A stretch of 34,485 nt of DNA. Origin: a virus. The translations under genes and the position numbers were made by a program. The stretch lies in the IMG/VR virus record IMGVR_UViG_3300033148_006007, positions 1 to 34,485 of that record; one strand, 5' to 3'. Below, piece by piece: positions 9,445-19,400 of this stretch; position 1 is the stretch's first letter, and the number at the start of each line of letters is the position of its first letter. The notes under the pieces are model-generated. The model worked only from the letters and a program-made list of their open reading frames with translations, had not been told where the DNA came from and did no database searches.

Positions 9445-11391
9445 ATGAATATAGATTTTATTAAGGATCCGACAATTTTAGCGGCCTTAGAAGAAATACT
9501 CGATATTGCTGGCCCGAATTATAACTTACCATTTGATTCCGATGCACAGCCATCAGATGGTGTTGAAAGAAATGACGAATCACTTACCCAGTATGATGCA
9601 CCAGGGGGGACAACACTTAAGAGTGTGCAACCACCTGCCGCAAATCCAAGCATGGGCAGCGTTATAAGCAGTGTATTAACAGTATTGTCACCAATATTAA
9701 CTGCATATGGACTTTTATTACCTATACTTGGGATAATTAAGGCGATCATTGAAGTACTATGTTGTTTGATGAATCCGTTTTGTGTAATTGGTGCTGTAAA
9801 ACGTATGTTTGAGAAGTATATTCCTCCATTTATATCATTATTTCCTCCATCAGCCGGAATAATTATAATGAAGAGTACAATCAAATTAATTTTAGCGGTT
9901 GTTTACCAGGTAATGACAGAGGTAATTCCAACGATCCAACATATAATTACTCTTGTTGAGGCTACTTCGGAAGCGTTTGGTAATTCTGATAATGAAAAAG
10001 CAGAGTTATTAAAGAAACAAGTATTATCTCAAATGATAGTTTTGGCTAATAAAATTGGTCTTTTTTCCGTGTTGAAACCGATAATAGAACTTATTATGTT
10101 AATACTTCAATTGGTTTCTGGTTTGCCGTGTGATAGTTCTAGCCCATCAAGTAGCCATATTGCTATGTTTTTTGCAACACCGCCATTTGATACCAGTGCA
10201 CTTGATACTGCGTGCTGCAATAGTGTTCAGTGCCCTGACGAAATTACAAACCCACCAAGTGGTCGTGGGTTGCTAATTCGTACTTTTTATGGAGATGCCC
10301 CTCCAGGATGGTCATGGCAATTAATACCTATAACGGGCGGTCAGAATATTATTAAACTGCGGCCATTTTTGCAAGACTTAAAATCACAATTGGATCCGCA
10401 GCTGGATGAACAAATTTCTATTGCCACCCCAGCTGGTTCGCAAAATGATGCGGCTCATTTTTCTCTACGAATACTGGGAAGAAGGGGTGAAAAATTTTGT
10501 GTTGACAACCAAAACGATATAACCCCAAGCGGAAGTGTAGCCGTTCCAATTGCTGATATTACTGTAAACGGAACGGTTATTATAAATAACGTCACACTGT
10601 TTTCATACGAGGGTGTTGTTGAATATTGTGTTGAACCCAATTATGAACAGCTAATAGGCCGGAATATTATTGCGGTTGGGTGTCATCCAGACATAGTAAG
10701 TGCAAAAGAGAGAATTTCTAACCAGTTCTCTGGTATTATGGAACGGTCTGCACTTGATCGTATTCCAGAAATAGCTGGTTTTGGCGAAGAGTTTGCTGAT
10801 TTTTTTAGTGGACTGCAAAACAATATAGACCAAATAGGTGTGTTAGTTGCCGAACCAACGCTTGATGATATACCACAAATAGAGGAAATCAGAGACAATA
10901 TTGTTAAGGATCTAAATGATTTTAGCAATGTTCTTAAGGGATATCTAAATATCATAGTAACCAGGGTTGTCGACAATATAATTACTACTTTGAGTGTTGA
11001 TAAAAATATTGTTCGTGCAGGCGCAAAAGATAAGGCAATAGTTAGTGTGACGCCGTATGATACAACTGGGACACCTCTAATGCGAAATATGCCTGAAGAC
11101 ACAAATCTTAGTGTAGTTTTGTATACTGATTTTGGAGTTTTACAGAATCAGAAAACAGAAAGCTCAACAGGATCGATTACGGCAGAATTAATATCTCCAT
11201 TTCCAGGAACAGCAAATATTATGGCCAAGGTTGCAGGTAATTTTATCATGACATCTTATGAGGAAGATGCTGCTGTTCAGGTCGAAAAAGTTAAATTCAT
11301 TGCTGACGCAGTATTACCAAAAAGACGCCTTGTGTCCAGATCGCAAGCCAAAACCGGAGTTGTATCTGAGCGTGAGCCTGGGAGCAGATAA
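9445..11391 (+). CDS. Baseplate-region protein with hydrophobic helices and C-terminal Big-1-like Ig domain
   Basis: This 648-aa protein is not recognised as a whole. After a polar 70-residue start, residues 70-220 are strongly hydrophobic, with at least four long stretches of Ile/Leu/Val (near 70-100, 125-165 and 205-225). They look membrane-spanning or membrane-interacting, which is unusual for a baseplate protein. Two Cys-rich spots, 'EVLCCLMNPFC' and 'DTACCNSVQCPDE', follow the first hydrophobic stretch and the last one. Residues 513-605 match the pattern of a bacterial Ig-like group 1 (Big-1, invasin/intimin) domain: 'SVDKNIVRAGAKDKAIVSV', then 'TDFGVL', 'SSTGSITAEL' and 'GTANIMAKVAG'. 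Such domains act as surface adhesion spacers. The ATG follows GGAGA; the stop overlaps the next start (TAATG), so translation is probably coupled. A role in membrane contact during injection is possible but is only an inference. Confidence 0.6.
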   Translation: MNIDFIKDPTILAALEEILDIAGPNYNLPFDSDAQPSDGVERNDESLTQYDAPGGTTLKSVQPPAANPSMGSVISSVLTVLSPILTAYGLLLPILGIIKAIIEVLCCLMNPFCVIGAVKRMFEKYIPPFISLFPPSAGIIIMKSTIKLILAVVYQVMTEVIPTIQHIITLVEATSEAFGNSDNEKAELLKKQVLSQMIVLANKIGLFSVLKPIIELIMLILQLVSGLPCDSSSPSSSHIAMFFATPPFDTSALDTACCNSVQCPDEITNPPSGRGLLIRTFYGDAPPGWSWQLIPITGGQNIIKLRPFLQDLKSQLDPQLDEQISIATPAGSQNDAAHFSLRILGRRGEKFCVDNQNDITPSGSVAVPIADITVNGTVIINNVTLFSYEGVVEYCVEPNYEQLIGRNIIAVGCHPDIVSAKERISNQFSGIMERSALDRIPEIAGFGEEFADFFSGLQNNIDQIGVLVAEPTLDDIPQIEEIRDNIVKDLNDFSNVLKGYLNIIVTRVVDNIITTLSVDKNIVRAGAKDKAIVSVTPYDTTGTPLMRNMPEDTNLSVVLYTDFGVLQNQKTESSTGSITAELISPFPGTANIMAKVAGNFIMTSYEEDAAVQVEKVKFIADAVLPKRRLVSRSQAKTGVVSEREPGSR

Positions 11392-12686
11392 TGGCCAACA
11401 AAAATATTGACTTTAATTTCGAAGAGTATGCCGTTAATACAATCAGGCATATCGATTCATTGAGATCTATATTAACATTTTTTGGGCCCGACATTGTAAA
11501 AGAGGATTCATTGGCAAAACCTCGTGAATCAAGGATAAATGCATTTTATCGTTCTGTAGGGTTGCCAGCCGTTATCCCAAAAGAAATAGAGACAGATAAA
11601 ACAGAATCTATACCAATTAAAGATGAATTCAATAATGGAAACATACATTCCGATTTGGATTTTAAAGATTATGAGACTGATCTTAATCTCAGACAAGATT
11701 CGTTTAATATTGAGCCAAAAGAGGAGGAGATAGAACAGCTTCTTAGGTCGAATGCACAAAGTTTGGATAGTAGTATAGAAACAGACGACGACAAAAACAC
11801 TATACAACGTTCACGAGGAATGTTATTTCCAATGGTTGTAGATGGAAGAATACATGTTAAGCCTCAGCGCAATCGAGTAGCTGGTGCATTTATGTCTGAT
11901 GATGATCGCAAATCCAAAACAAGCAAAGATATAGTACACTATCAGCCATTAATTGAAACAATATTGTATATAAAATTACGTGGCAAAAATATAGTAAATA
12001 CTGTTGCGCAAGATGCACAAACTGATGATTTCAATACAGAGAACATACAAAATCTTCAAAATCCGGATCTATTATCTTTAACAAAATTGGACGCGGACGC
12101 TGATGAAAGACTCACCAACACTCTAAAATGTATTGCCAGTGTACTCAGAGACACTGTACAGAAGTTAGGAAGAGTTAGAAAAAAAACAGGAAGAGAGGTT
12201 AATCCTAATGCAGTTGCGGTAGCACAACAGGATCAAAAAACAAGGGTGGTAGACTCTCAACTAAAGCCATTAGATAGGCAGAAGATACGACAGGATGACA
12301 AGCAAGCTATTGCAGACGCGATATTGTCTCTTTTTGAATATGATACAGTTGATCGTAGGAATATACGCGGCGGTCCTCTTGCCGGGTCGCTCATTAACAT
12401 ACTAACACCAGAAGAAAAATCTGTATCAAAAACAGAAAACGATAGTGTTAAGAAACAACTTGATAAAGAGAAGTTGGCCATTAAGGTCATATACAGATCT
12501 GTAGAATTGTTGTTTGGGACATTTTCTGGCATATCAGGAACCGATATTCTTGCAATAACTACTGCTCTCTATAGGTTGGATACAGATTATTTGATTGATC
12601 TTTTGAATAAGGACGCACAAGCAAGGTTATCAAAAATAAAAAAAAATCGATCTCTCTGCAACCGAAAGCACAAGTGGAGACAGTAG
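11391..12686 (+). CDS. Acidic baseplate-region protein of unknown function, zero-frame form (frame change at A9 near its 3' end)
   Basis: I do not recognise the family. The 431-aa product is hydrophilic and rich in Asp, Lys, Asn and Gln. A probably disordered acidic part (about residues 60-140) is followed by helical segments ('LTNTLKCIASVLRDTVQKL' and 'KLAIKVIYRSVELLFG'). It starts in a TAATG overlap with the gene before and precedes the gp25-like gene, so a wedge or hub accessory role is likely. The zero-frame ending looks unnatural. After 'LSKIKKN' it becomes a short Arg/Cys/Trp-containing tail and stops at a TAG, leaving 105 bases before the next ATG. Frame +1 from the nine-A run at 12638-12646 gives a smooth 43-residue continuation to 12774. 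The full protein is therefore probably about 461 aa. Confidence 0.7.
   Translation: MANKNIDFNFEEYAVNTIRHIDSLRSILTFFGPDIVKEDSLAKPRESRINAFYRSVGLPAVIPKEIETDKTESIPIKDEFNNGNIHSDLDFKDYETDLNLRQDSFNIEPKEEEIEQLLRSNAQSLDSSIETDDDKNTIQRSRGMLFPMVVDGRIHVKPQRNRVAGAFMSDDDRKSKTSKDIVHYQPLIETILYIKLRGKNIVNTVAQDAQTDDFNTENIQNLQNPDLLSLTKLDADADERLTNTLKCIASVLRDTVQKLGRVRKKTGREVNPNAVAVAQQDQKTRVVDSQLKPLDRQKIRQDDKQAIADAILSLFEYDTVDRRNIRGGPLAGSLINILTPEEKSVSKTENDSVKKQLDKEKLAIKVIYRSVELLFGTFSGISGTDILAITTALYRLDTDYLIDLLNKDAQARLSKIKKNRSLCNRKHKWRQ
12638..12646 (+). other. Nine-A homopolymer: candidate slippage site or homopolymer error
   Basis: Nine consecutive A (preceded by AAAAAT) lie where the upstream reading frame turns from a natural to an unnatural sequence. 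Runs of nine A are known sites of RNA-polymerase slippage, as in Thermus dnaX. Loss of one A joins the upstream frame to the extension ending at 12774. Confidence 0.6.
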
Positions 12687-12774
12687 TAGGGTTAAAGAAG
12701 CTATTACGAAACTAGAAGAAAACGTTATACAGGTATTTAAAGAAATACAATCAGAGTCTATTAATATACTATAA
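12646..12774 (+). CDS. Frame +1 continuation of the acidic protein (C-terminal extension)
   Basis: Read in frame +1, from the last A of the nine-A run, the sequence encodes 'IDLSATESTSGDSSRVKEAI' and then an amphipathic helix of the type 'TKLEENVIQVFKEIQSE'. It ends at tandem TAA codons (12772-12777). It has no start codon or ribosome binding site of its own. Its composition (acidic, Lys/Glu helix) matches the upstream protein, and it fills the gap exactly up to the AAAGGAG that serves the gp25-like gene at 12792. It is best read as the natural C-terminus of the upstream protein. That protein would be reached by a net +1 (or -2) shift on the A run, by transcripts lacking one A, or simply if the true genome has eight A here. 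Confidence 0.65.
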   Translation: MDLSATESTSGDSSRVKEAITKLEENVIQVFKEIQSESINIL

Positions 12775-12791
12775 TAAAAGGAGCTTCAGCA

Positions 12792-13220
12792 ATGTCTTTT
12801 GATTTTGCACTAATCAATGGTGATTTAAGTATCCTTCCTAACGGCGATGTTAGAACGATAACAGAAACACAAAAATTAAGGCAGGATGTATTGAAGATTG
12901 TTTTAACGCCACTTGGTAGCAATCGTTTTCATCCGTGGTATGGGTGTACAGTATCGGAAGATATCATTGGCAAAAGTCTTCCAGACAATATGATGTTACT
13001 TGATATTAAAACGTCGATCCAACAAAGTCTTGATAGATTAAGGAAGCTTCAGCTACAACAATTGACCACACAAAAGGTAAGTTTAGCAGAACTAATAAAT
13101 GTTATTGGGGAAATAATTGCTTATAGGGCTCCTGAAGATCGCAGGCAAATTAAAATAGATGTTACTGTATACTCAAGACGTTTGACCGAAGTTAATGAAA
13201 CATTTACACTAACGGAATAA
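12792..13220 (+). CDS. Baseplate wedge protein, gp25/gpW family
   Basis: The 142 aa length is close to T4 gp25 (132 aa). The pattern is typical of the family: an N-terminal beta segment 'DFALINGDLSILPNGDVRTI', then 'LRQDVLKIVLTPLGSNRFHPWYGC' in parts, where the 'L.T..G.....P.YG' element (residues 37-54) is the family signature. A central helix follows ('DIKTSIQQSLDRLRKLQ'), and the protein ends in a beta strand (about residues 118-128) that would pair in the wedge or sheath-start fold. In contractile tails gp25 links the baseplate wedge to the first sheath ring. It begins after a strong AAAGGAG and is followed 13 bases later by the gp6/J-like gene, the usual neighbour order in contractile systems. 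Confidence 0.88.
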   Translation: MSFDFALINGDLSILPNGDVRTITETQKLRQDVLKIVLTPLGSNRFHPWYGCTVSEDIIGKSLPDNMMLLDIKTSIQQSLDRLRKLQLQQLTTQKVSLAELINVIGEIIAYRAPEDRRQIKIDVTVYSRRLTEVNETFTLTE

Positions 13221-13233
13221 TTGGAGATAATCT

Positions 13234-16200
13234 ATGGCCATATACAAAACATTCAATGATTTGGTGATTTCTATGATAGAGCACCTTAGATTATTGCAAC
13301 CAGAACTTGATACAAAGCCAGGGACAGTATCTCGTGATGTCTTTATTGATGCGCCGTCACAACAATTGGCAAATTTATATTCGCAACTTAGGGCAATAGC
13401 AGGGTTGCAATCATTATTTTCTGCGTCTGGATCGGATCTAAATAGGTTGGGAGCAAACTATAGTGTTGCCAGAGCAGGTGGAGCAAGTGCAACTGGTGTC
13501 GCAGTTTTCACAACAAATAACCTGGATATAGATACGTTGATACCTAGTGGTTCTATTATAACTGCACGTAATGGTGTAAATTACGAAACACTAAGTCCGA
13601 TTGTTATGAAGTCTGACAGCGCTAATGTATATCGTGCAACAGCAACTAGGCTTCGTACAGAATTAAATTTAGCCTCGATAACTGATGAGTTTGCGATCGA
13701 GATTACAGTACAATCTTTAACATCTGGGCTCTCTGGAAATATTGGAAGATATTCTATTACATCACATAACATTAGCGGAATATCTAATATAACAAACTTA
13801 GGTTCGTTTTCTGGCGGAAGCAATGCAGAGAGTGATGACGAATACAGAACCAGAATATTAAGCATCTTTGCAGGAAGCAATACTGGAACCGCACTAGGAT
13901 ATGAAACCGCAATAGGCGTAGTTTCTGGCGTATTAGATTCAGAAATTGTTGTATTTGGAGACCCGTTATTAATTCGTGATGGAACACAGGTATCTACAGA
14001 TAGTTCTGGAAATCTTGTTGTATCAGATCCAGGAAGTGGCGGAAAAGTAGATATTTATGTTCTCGGAGAAGACCTAAATGATGAGATAGATTCGTTTATC
14101 TACAGCGATCAAGGCGGAAATGATGATCCAACGAGTCCAAGTAATGATGTGATTCTTGGACAAAAGGGCGAGGACACAACGCTTAATGCTGCTCAACGAC
14201 GTGTAACATTAATAGCAGCAAATGATTTACCGTTTCAGCCTGTTAAAAACATATTGACAGTATCCGGAAGTTCTTCTGGATCAAACTTTATAGAAAAGTT
14301 TGTAGATTCTAACGGAAGAACTAGGGGTAATTTTGAGTTGACCAAAGATGATGGAGATTTTGGAGGAAGTCCGTTTGGTTTTGATAAATTGCACTGGGTG
14401 TCAAACACAATAGAGCTTGAGGGCGAAGATATTACAAAAGGAGTTTTCAATGGATATGATCCTCTAAGTTTTAGTGATGTAAGTGAAATAAAAAGCATTA
14501 CACAAGATTTTTTGATTACGAATGAGAGCCCAATTGTAGATGTAAGTAATAGAAGTTCTATCACATTACGTCATACACCTATACGAAATGTCAGTCGTAT
14601 TGCAAACCTAACAAGCGGAGAGAGATATGTGATAGAAAATCAAAACCCTGATGGTACCGAGGGAAGCCTAAATACTACTGGAAAAGTTACTATTAGTGGA
14701 AATACGCTTCCTGTTGGAACCGATACATTGCAAGCAGATTACACATGGGTGAAGTCCTTTGATGCCGAATTTGATTTTGATAATCTTGATAACTACAATG
14801 AAGTTAGAATTGCACAAGATTCTGTAGATTGGGGTTTCGGGAATTTAGTTAAAAACGAACCAGCGTCCGTTACAGAAGATGCATATGGAAATATTACTGT
14901 AACTGTATCTCACCCAATCTATAGAGTAATATCTGTAAATACATTTGACACAGATACGTCTACAGTTTTAAACAATATTGTTGTGGCCACCAACGATGTA
15001 ACAAATATAATCGATGTGATTCGAGTATCTGATGGGGCAGATCTATTTAACACAGATGCTCGTGATGGATCGTTAACTGGTTCGGTGTCTATACTTTTGC
15101 CAACAGACACAATAGCATCCGATAATGATGTGGTATCATTAAGACTAAATGCTACTGATGTTTTTGACACAACTGATTACGGAATTGGCTCATTTGATGG
15201 TAGCATAATTTCTATACCAGCTGGTGCATCTAATGATGGAACATCTGTGTTAGTCAGTTATATTGCAAATGTGTCTGTGCTAATCCCTGAAAATGGATTA
15301 TCTGACCTGCCCATGGTAAAAAACTCAAATAAGTTTTTGTTTAGCGACAACGTTATAACTGGTGAACAACCTACATCAAATTTGTTAGATAGTAATTCTA
15401 ATTTTACTAATAATTTGCGTCGTGCTGGATCAAATATACGTGTTGAAATATCATCTACTCCGTCTGGCGGCAGCATTATAGTGTCAGGAACAACAGTAAG
15501 AAAAGTTGAAGATGCGCTTATAACTATAACATCTGGGTCTGGGTATGAGGCAGACCTACAATCTGCTATATTAAGTGACTCAGGCGCGTCATCTCTTAGT
15601 TCAAATATACGTATCTCAAAGCTTGTTAGTTTCGAAAGGGTTAATGTTGATAATACTGGTACTGTAACGTCAGTAGACAATACGTACGACATAATAAACT
15701 ATACTCTAAAGGATAGTTCATACGACCTTGATGCTGCTCGTACAGATGTTTCTTTGGGTAATACAGATTTATTGATACCACAAACACTGAACAACATTGC
15801 TGCGGCCCTAGATACCGGTGATATTGTGCGTGTAACATTTTACTACATAGAAACCAGTGTTTCGGAAACACTTTACTACTCAAGAAATGGATCACAGATA
15901 ACTGACAATGTTTTTATAGATATATCACGTATCTCGCTTGGTTCTGGTTTTACCAATGTTTCTGGCGATATTATAGGAAACATATCTGTACATAATTTTA
16001 ATCAGCCAGAAGGAAACACTACATACGGGTCTAGTTACAATTATACCGCTCCAAAGGAAGACGAACGTATAACCGTAACCTTCAATACAAACTCACTTAT
16101 GGGGTTGGCAACAAACGCAATAGAAGGTGTTCGTCCAATTACTGCAGATGTTTTAGTCAAAGAAGCCATAGCAAAAACAATATCTGTTAGTATTAATATA

Positions 16201-16467
16201 ATATTGCTTCCAGAGTATTCGGCACAAGCACAAACGGTAAAACAAGACGCTGTAGATGCCGTAACTTCTTTTCTAAACTCTGGTAGTTTGGGATCAACAG
16301 TTGATGCGTCAGACATAGTGAACACATTATATTCTGTTAGCGGAATAGATCGTGTTCGTATTATAAATTTTAGTGAAGATGGTGGAGGAAATACACTAAG
16401 CGTTTCGGCTGAAAAGAACGAATATCTTAATGCCGGAACAATTACAATAGAGGTAGAGGAGCGCTAA
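13234..16467 (+). CDS. Giant baseplate wedge protein, gp6 / baseplate J family
   Basis: This 1077-aa protein carries the N-terminal J-family pattern: 'KPGTVSRDVFIDAPSQQLANL' in part, then 'DLNRLGANYSVARAGGASATG' in part (residues 26-90). A second conserved block is 'GGSNAESDDEYRTRIL' followed by 'GTALGYETAI', with 'VVSGVLDSEIVVFGDP' after it (about residues 190-248). The C-terminal J block is 'ITADVLVKEAIAKTISVSI' followed by 'VDASDIVNTLYSVSGIDRV' (about 968-1045). Residues 250-950 are a long beta-rich insertion, full of Ser/Thr/Asn/Asp, that is absent from P2 gpJ and much larger than in T4 gp6 (660 aa). gp6/J proteins form the ring that holds the baseplate wedges together and switches on contraction. 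The start follows TTGGAGAT; the next gene begins two bases after the stop. Confidence 0.85.
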   Translation: MAIYKTFNDLVISMIEHLRLLQPELDTKPGTVSRDVFIDAPSQQLANLYSQLRAIAGLQSLFSASGSDLNRLGANYSVARAGGASATGVAVFTTNNLDIDTLIPSGSIITARNGVNYETLSPIVMKSDSANVYRATATRLRTELNLASITDEFAIEITVQSLTSGLSGNIGRYSITSHNISGISNITNLGSFSGGSNAESDDEYRTRILSIFAGSNTGTALGYETAIGVVSGVLDSEIVVFGDPLLIRDGTQVSTDSSGNLVVSDPGSGGKVDIYVLGEDLNDEIDSFIYSDQGGNDDPTSPSNDVILGQKGEDTTLNAAQRRVTLIAANDLPFQPVKNILTVSGSSSGSNFIEKFVDSNGRTRGNFELTKDDGDFGGSPFGFDKLHWVSNTIELEGEDITKGVFNGYDPLSFSDVSEIKSITQDFLITNESPIVDVSNRSSITLRHTPIRNVSRIANLTSGERYVIENQNPDGTEGSLNTTGKVTISGNTLPVGTDTLQADYTWVKSFDAEFDFDNLDNYNEVRIAQDSVDWGFGNLVKNEPASVTEDAYGNITVTVSHPIYRVISVNTFDTDTSTVLNNIVVATNDVTNIIDVIRVSDGADLFNTDARDGSLTGSVSILLPTDTIASDNDVVSLRLNATDVFDTTDYGIGSFDGSIISIPAGASNDGTSVLVSYIANVSVLIPENGLSDLPMVKNSNKFLFSDNVITGEQPTSNLLDSNSNFTNNLRRAGSNIRVEISSTPSGGSIIVSGTTVRKVEDALITITSGSGYEADLQSAILSDSGASSLSSNIRISKLVSFERVNVDNTGTVTSVDNTYDIINYTLKDSSYDLDAARTDVSLGNTDLLIPQTLNNIAAALDTGDIVRVTFYYIETSVSETLYYSRNGSQITDNVFIDISRISLGSGFTNVSGDIIGNISVHNFNQPEGNTTYGSSYNYTAPKEDERITVTFNTNSLMGLATNAIEGVRPITADVLVKEAIAKTISVSINIILLPEYSAQAQTVKQDAVDAVTSFLNSGSLGSTVDASDIVNTLYSVSGIDRVRIINFSEDGGGNTLSVSAEKNEYLNAGTITIEVEER

Positions 16468-16468
16468 T

Positions 16469-19400
16469 ATGGCACTAGCATATGTTCGTACACTTGAGTT
16501 AACTACATCAAACATTAATGTTTTGTTTAATGATGATATAGATACGAATATTGGTGTAGGTAATGTCACTATAGTATCGGAGTTTGACAGCATTCCTAAC
16601 CCAGAAATAAAATCAGTTAGTGTAGAGAATGATATAGTTTCAATATCGTTTAGTGCTCTTTTTCCAAATACTCAATATCGTATTGCCTTTGTGAATACAA
16701 GTGATCAAGCATTTCAGTCAGTAAATGGTGATAGAATTTTTGAAGATGGCAATAGAAACTCTTTCTTTATTGTTAGTCCAGGAGAGGAAGAAAGTGAAAT
16801 CAGAGATGCAATGTTCGATGATACATCGGTTCTATATGAAACTGGAGAGCCGACATTCGTACGTAATTTGATTTCATTAGATGCAAACCAACTACAAAAA
16901 GCATCAGATTCAATTGAGACAACAAAATCATCTAATTACATATCCGTTTTGGTTGAGAACGAGGTTAAAACAAGGGGAGATGGCCCAATTGACAAACTTG
17001 ACCACGGCGGCGCTTTTGAAATATTAAGGGTATCACAATCTCCATCAAGCGCGAATATAGCTTCTGAGCTGGAATTCAATAGCAGTAGGGTCTCGCCATT
17101 TAGTACGAGGGACGATATTATAATCAACCCTATTTTACAAACCCTTACCGGTGACCCAATTAGTGTTCAGTCTATCGATATAATAAGTGAAAAAGTAACA
17201 GATGACATTGGCGCTAGTAACCATTTTAGCGGACTATTGATAAAGGTTTCGAACATACCAGTAATCCAGGTGATTTCTGTTTCGTTAAAACGCGATAATA
17301 TTTATACAGAGTATGATATAAATGAGTTCGGATATGCATTAAAAGACAACAGATACGATACTACGTTGGGTTCGATAAATGTAAATCTATTGGATGGAGA
17401 AATAGCATTATCATCTAGTTCCATTACAGGACTATCTGGAGGTTTCTTATTGCCTCGTGCGGGGGATGAAATATATGTTTCATATGTGTACAAAAAGTTT
17501 GGCAGAAATATCGATTCTGATTCTGTAAACATATCACGAGTTCGCAACTCTGTTCGTGAATTAGTGCCAGCTGTAATTAACCGGTTTACATTAGAGAATG
17601 CGCCTATAGTAACACAGCTTGATACCGTTGCTACATCCAATGGAGTTGCGTTTCTACTTACTCATCTATCAAATGGGCAACCAGCATTTACTGCAGTGCA
17701 TCCTGCGTTTGCCAACGAGATACCATATAATATAACAAGGCTTCCATCTAGTATTGGAGAGTACTCTGTTAATTACGAAACAGGTGATGTTTTCGTATAT
17801 GGTGATGGTATAAATAATAGCGGTACAGGTGATGATACCCCAATTGCTAATTATCTGTATCGTCAGAGTTTTGTTAGTGGCCTGGATTTTACTTTTAATG
17901 GCGATATCGACGAAATTGCTGTAAACTCAACAAGAGGGTTGATAGGGCTGGAAGCAAAAATAACATTTGATTACGAAGATACATTGGCCGTAGGAACAGA
18001 TTACAGAGTGTTGTCACATGTAGAGGTATTAAACGAGAGGGCTGAGAATAGACTAACAAGCGACTTTACAATACAGTCGGAATATTTTCCCGTAACCAAT
18101 GTATTTAGAATTCTTAACGAAACAACCGGGGAATTATATGACTTAGAAAGATTTAATGATACGTCAATTTCATTCACTGGTACGAGGCAACCGAGGCAAC
18201 ATGATATTACTCGTGAGAGAGCGTTATTCGAAAGGGTTCCTCAAGAAATATTATTAGTATCTGATGAGTTTGAAAATTCGCTTGGTTTACGGGTACTGAA
18301 AGTAGATCTTGAAAATAACGGAATTACTGATGCGCAAGGAACATACATAGGTGCTAATTTTGATAGCTCTGTTGTTTTTTCTGATACTGATTTGTTTGTT
18401 AGAGAGTTCTTTTATGAGGATAGGCTGTTTCAGAATGTTGATACCAATATATGTCGTTTAGAGGGTATAGGAGACTACATAATTGATTATACTAATGGTA
18501 TCGTTTATGTTGCTGTTAGTTCTGCACAGGGAACTGATTTGGGAGACATTATATACAGACACAAACAAATAGAAACTCTCAATAAACATATACTTGGTGT
18601 TAACGACATTTATAGAAGCAAAAGCTCAATACAACCAAATATAACCACATATAGTATTGGTACAATAACAGACACGACAGTTGGCATAATTGGTTTAGAA
18701 CAAGTTGGCGCAAGATTTGTTAACAACGATGTGGTGCGAACTTTATTAGTAGGAACCCACAAAAGTGGTGAGGACGGAGTGGCAGTAGCGAATTCGAATG
18801 TATTTTCGTCATTTGGCGCAATATTCACGTCTGCTGATATAGGTAGAACATTAGTTGTTGGTTCGGCATCACAGACTCCAGTACAGGAAGTGCTGATAAC
18901 CGGTATTGTTAGTAATCATGAGGTTACAGTAGATCCCGTGCTAAATTATACAAAAAGCGGACGAGTATGGTCGGTTTTAGACTTATCTACTGGTGCGTCT
19001 AAGACAATTACGTTAGATTACGATATCGTGACAGTTAAAGACATATATACCGTTACACAGGTTGGTTCCTTGCCATTTTCTTTACTTGATGGTTATTTTG
19101 ATGTTGATAACGATACAGTATCGGGAAATACAATTACATTAAGTGACAGTAGTAATTTAAATGTTGGAGACGCAATAGTTGTAAATTACAATCCTGGCAG
19201 TATCTTTGTTGATTATAGATATTTGCAAGATGAGATATTAGTATCATATGAGTATGGTAATAACAGTTTAGATTGGAGTTTAAGTGATGCTTTGCTTGCT
19301 GGAGAAGAGTATTATGTTACATACAAATACGGTGCTCTTCGCGAGTCATTGTTACTTAATTTTGGATCGCTTACTCAGATATCACAATTAACAAATTTTT

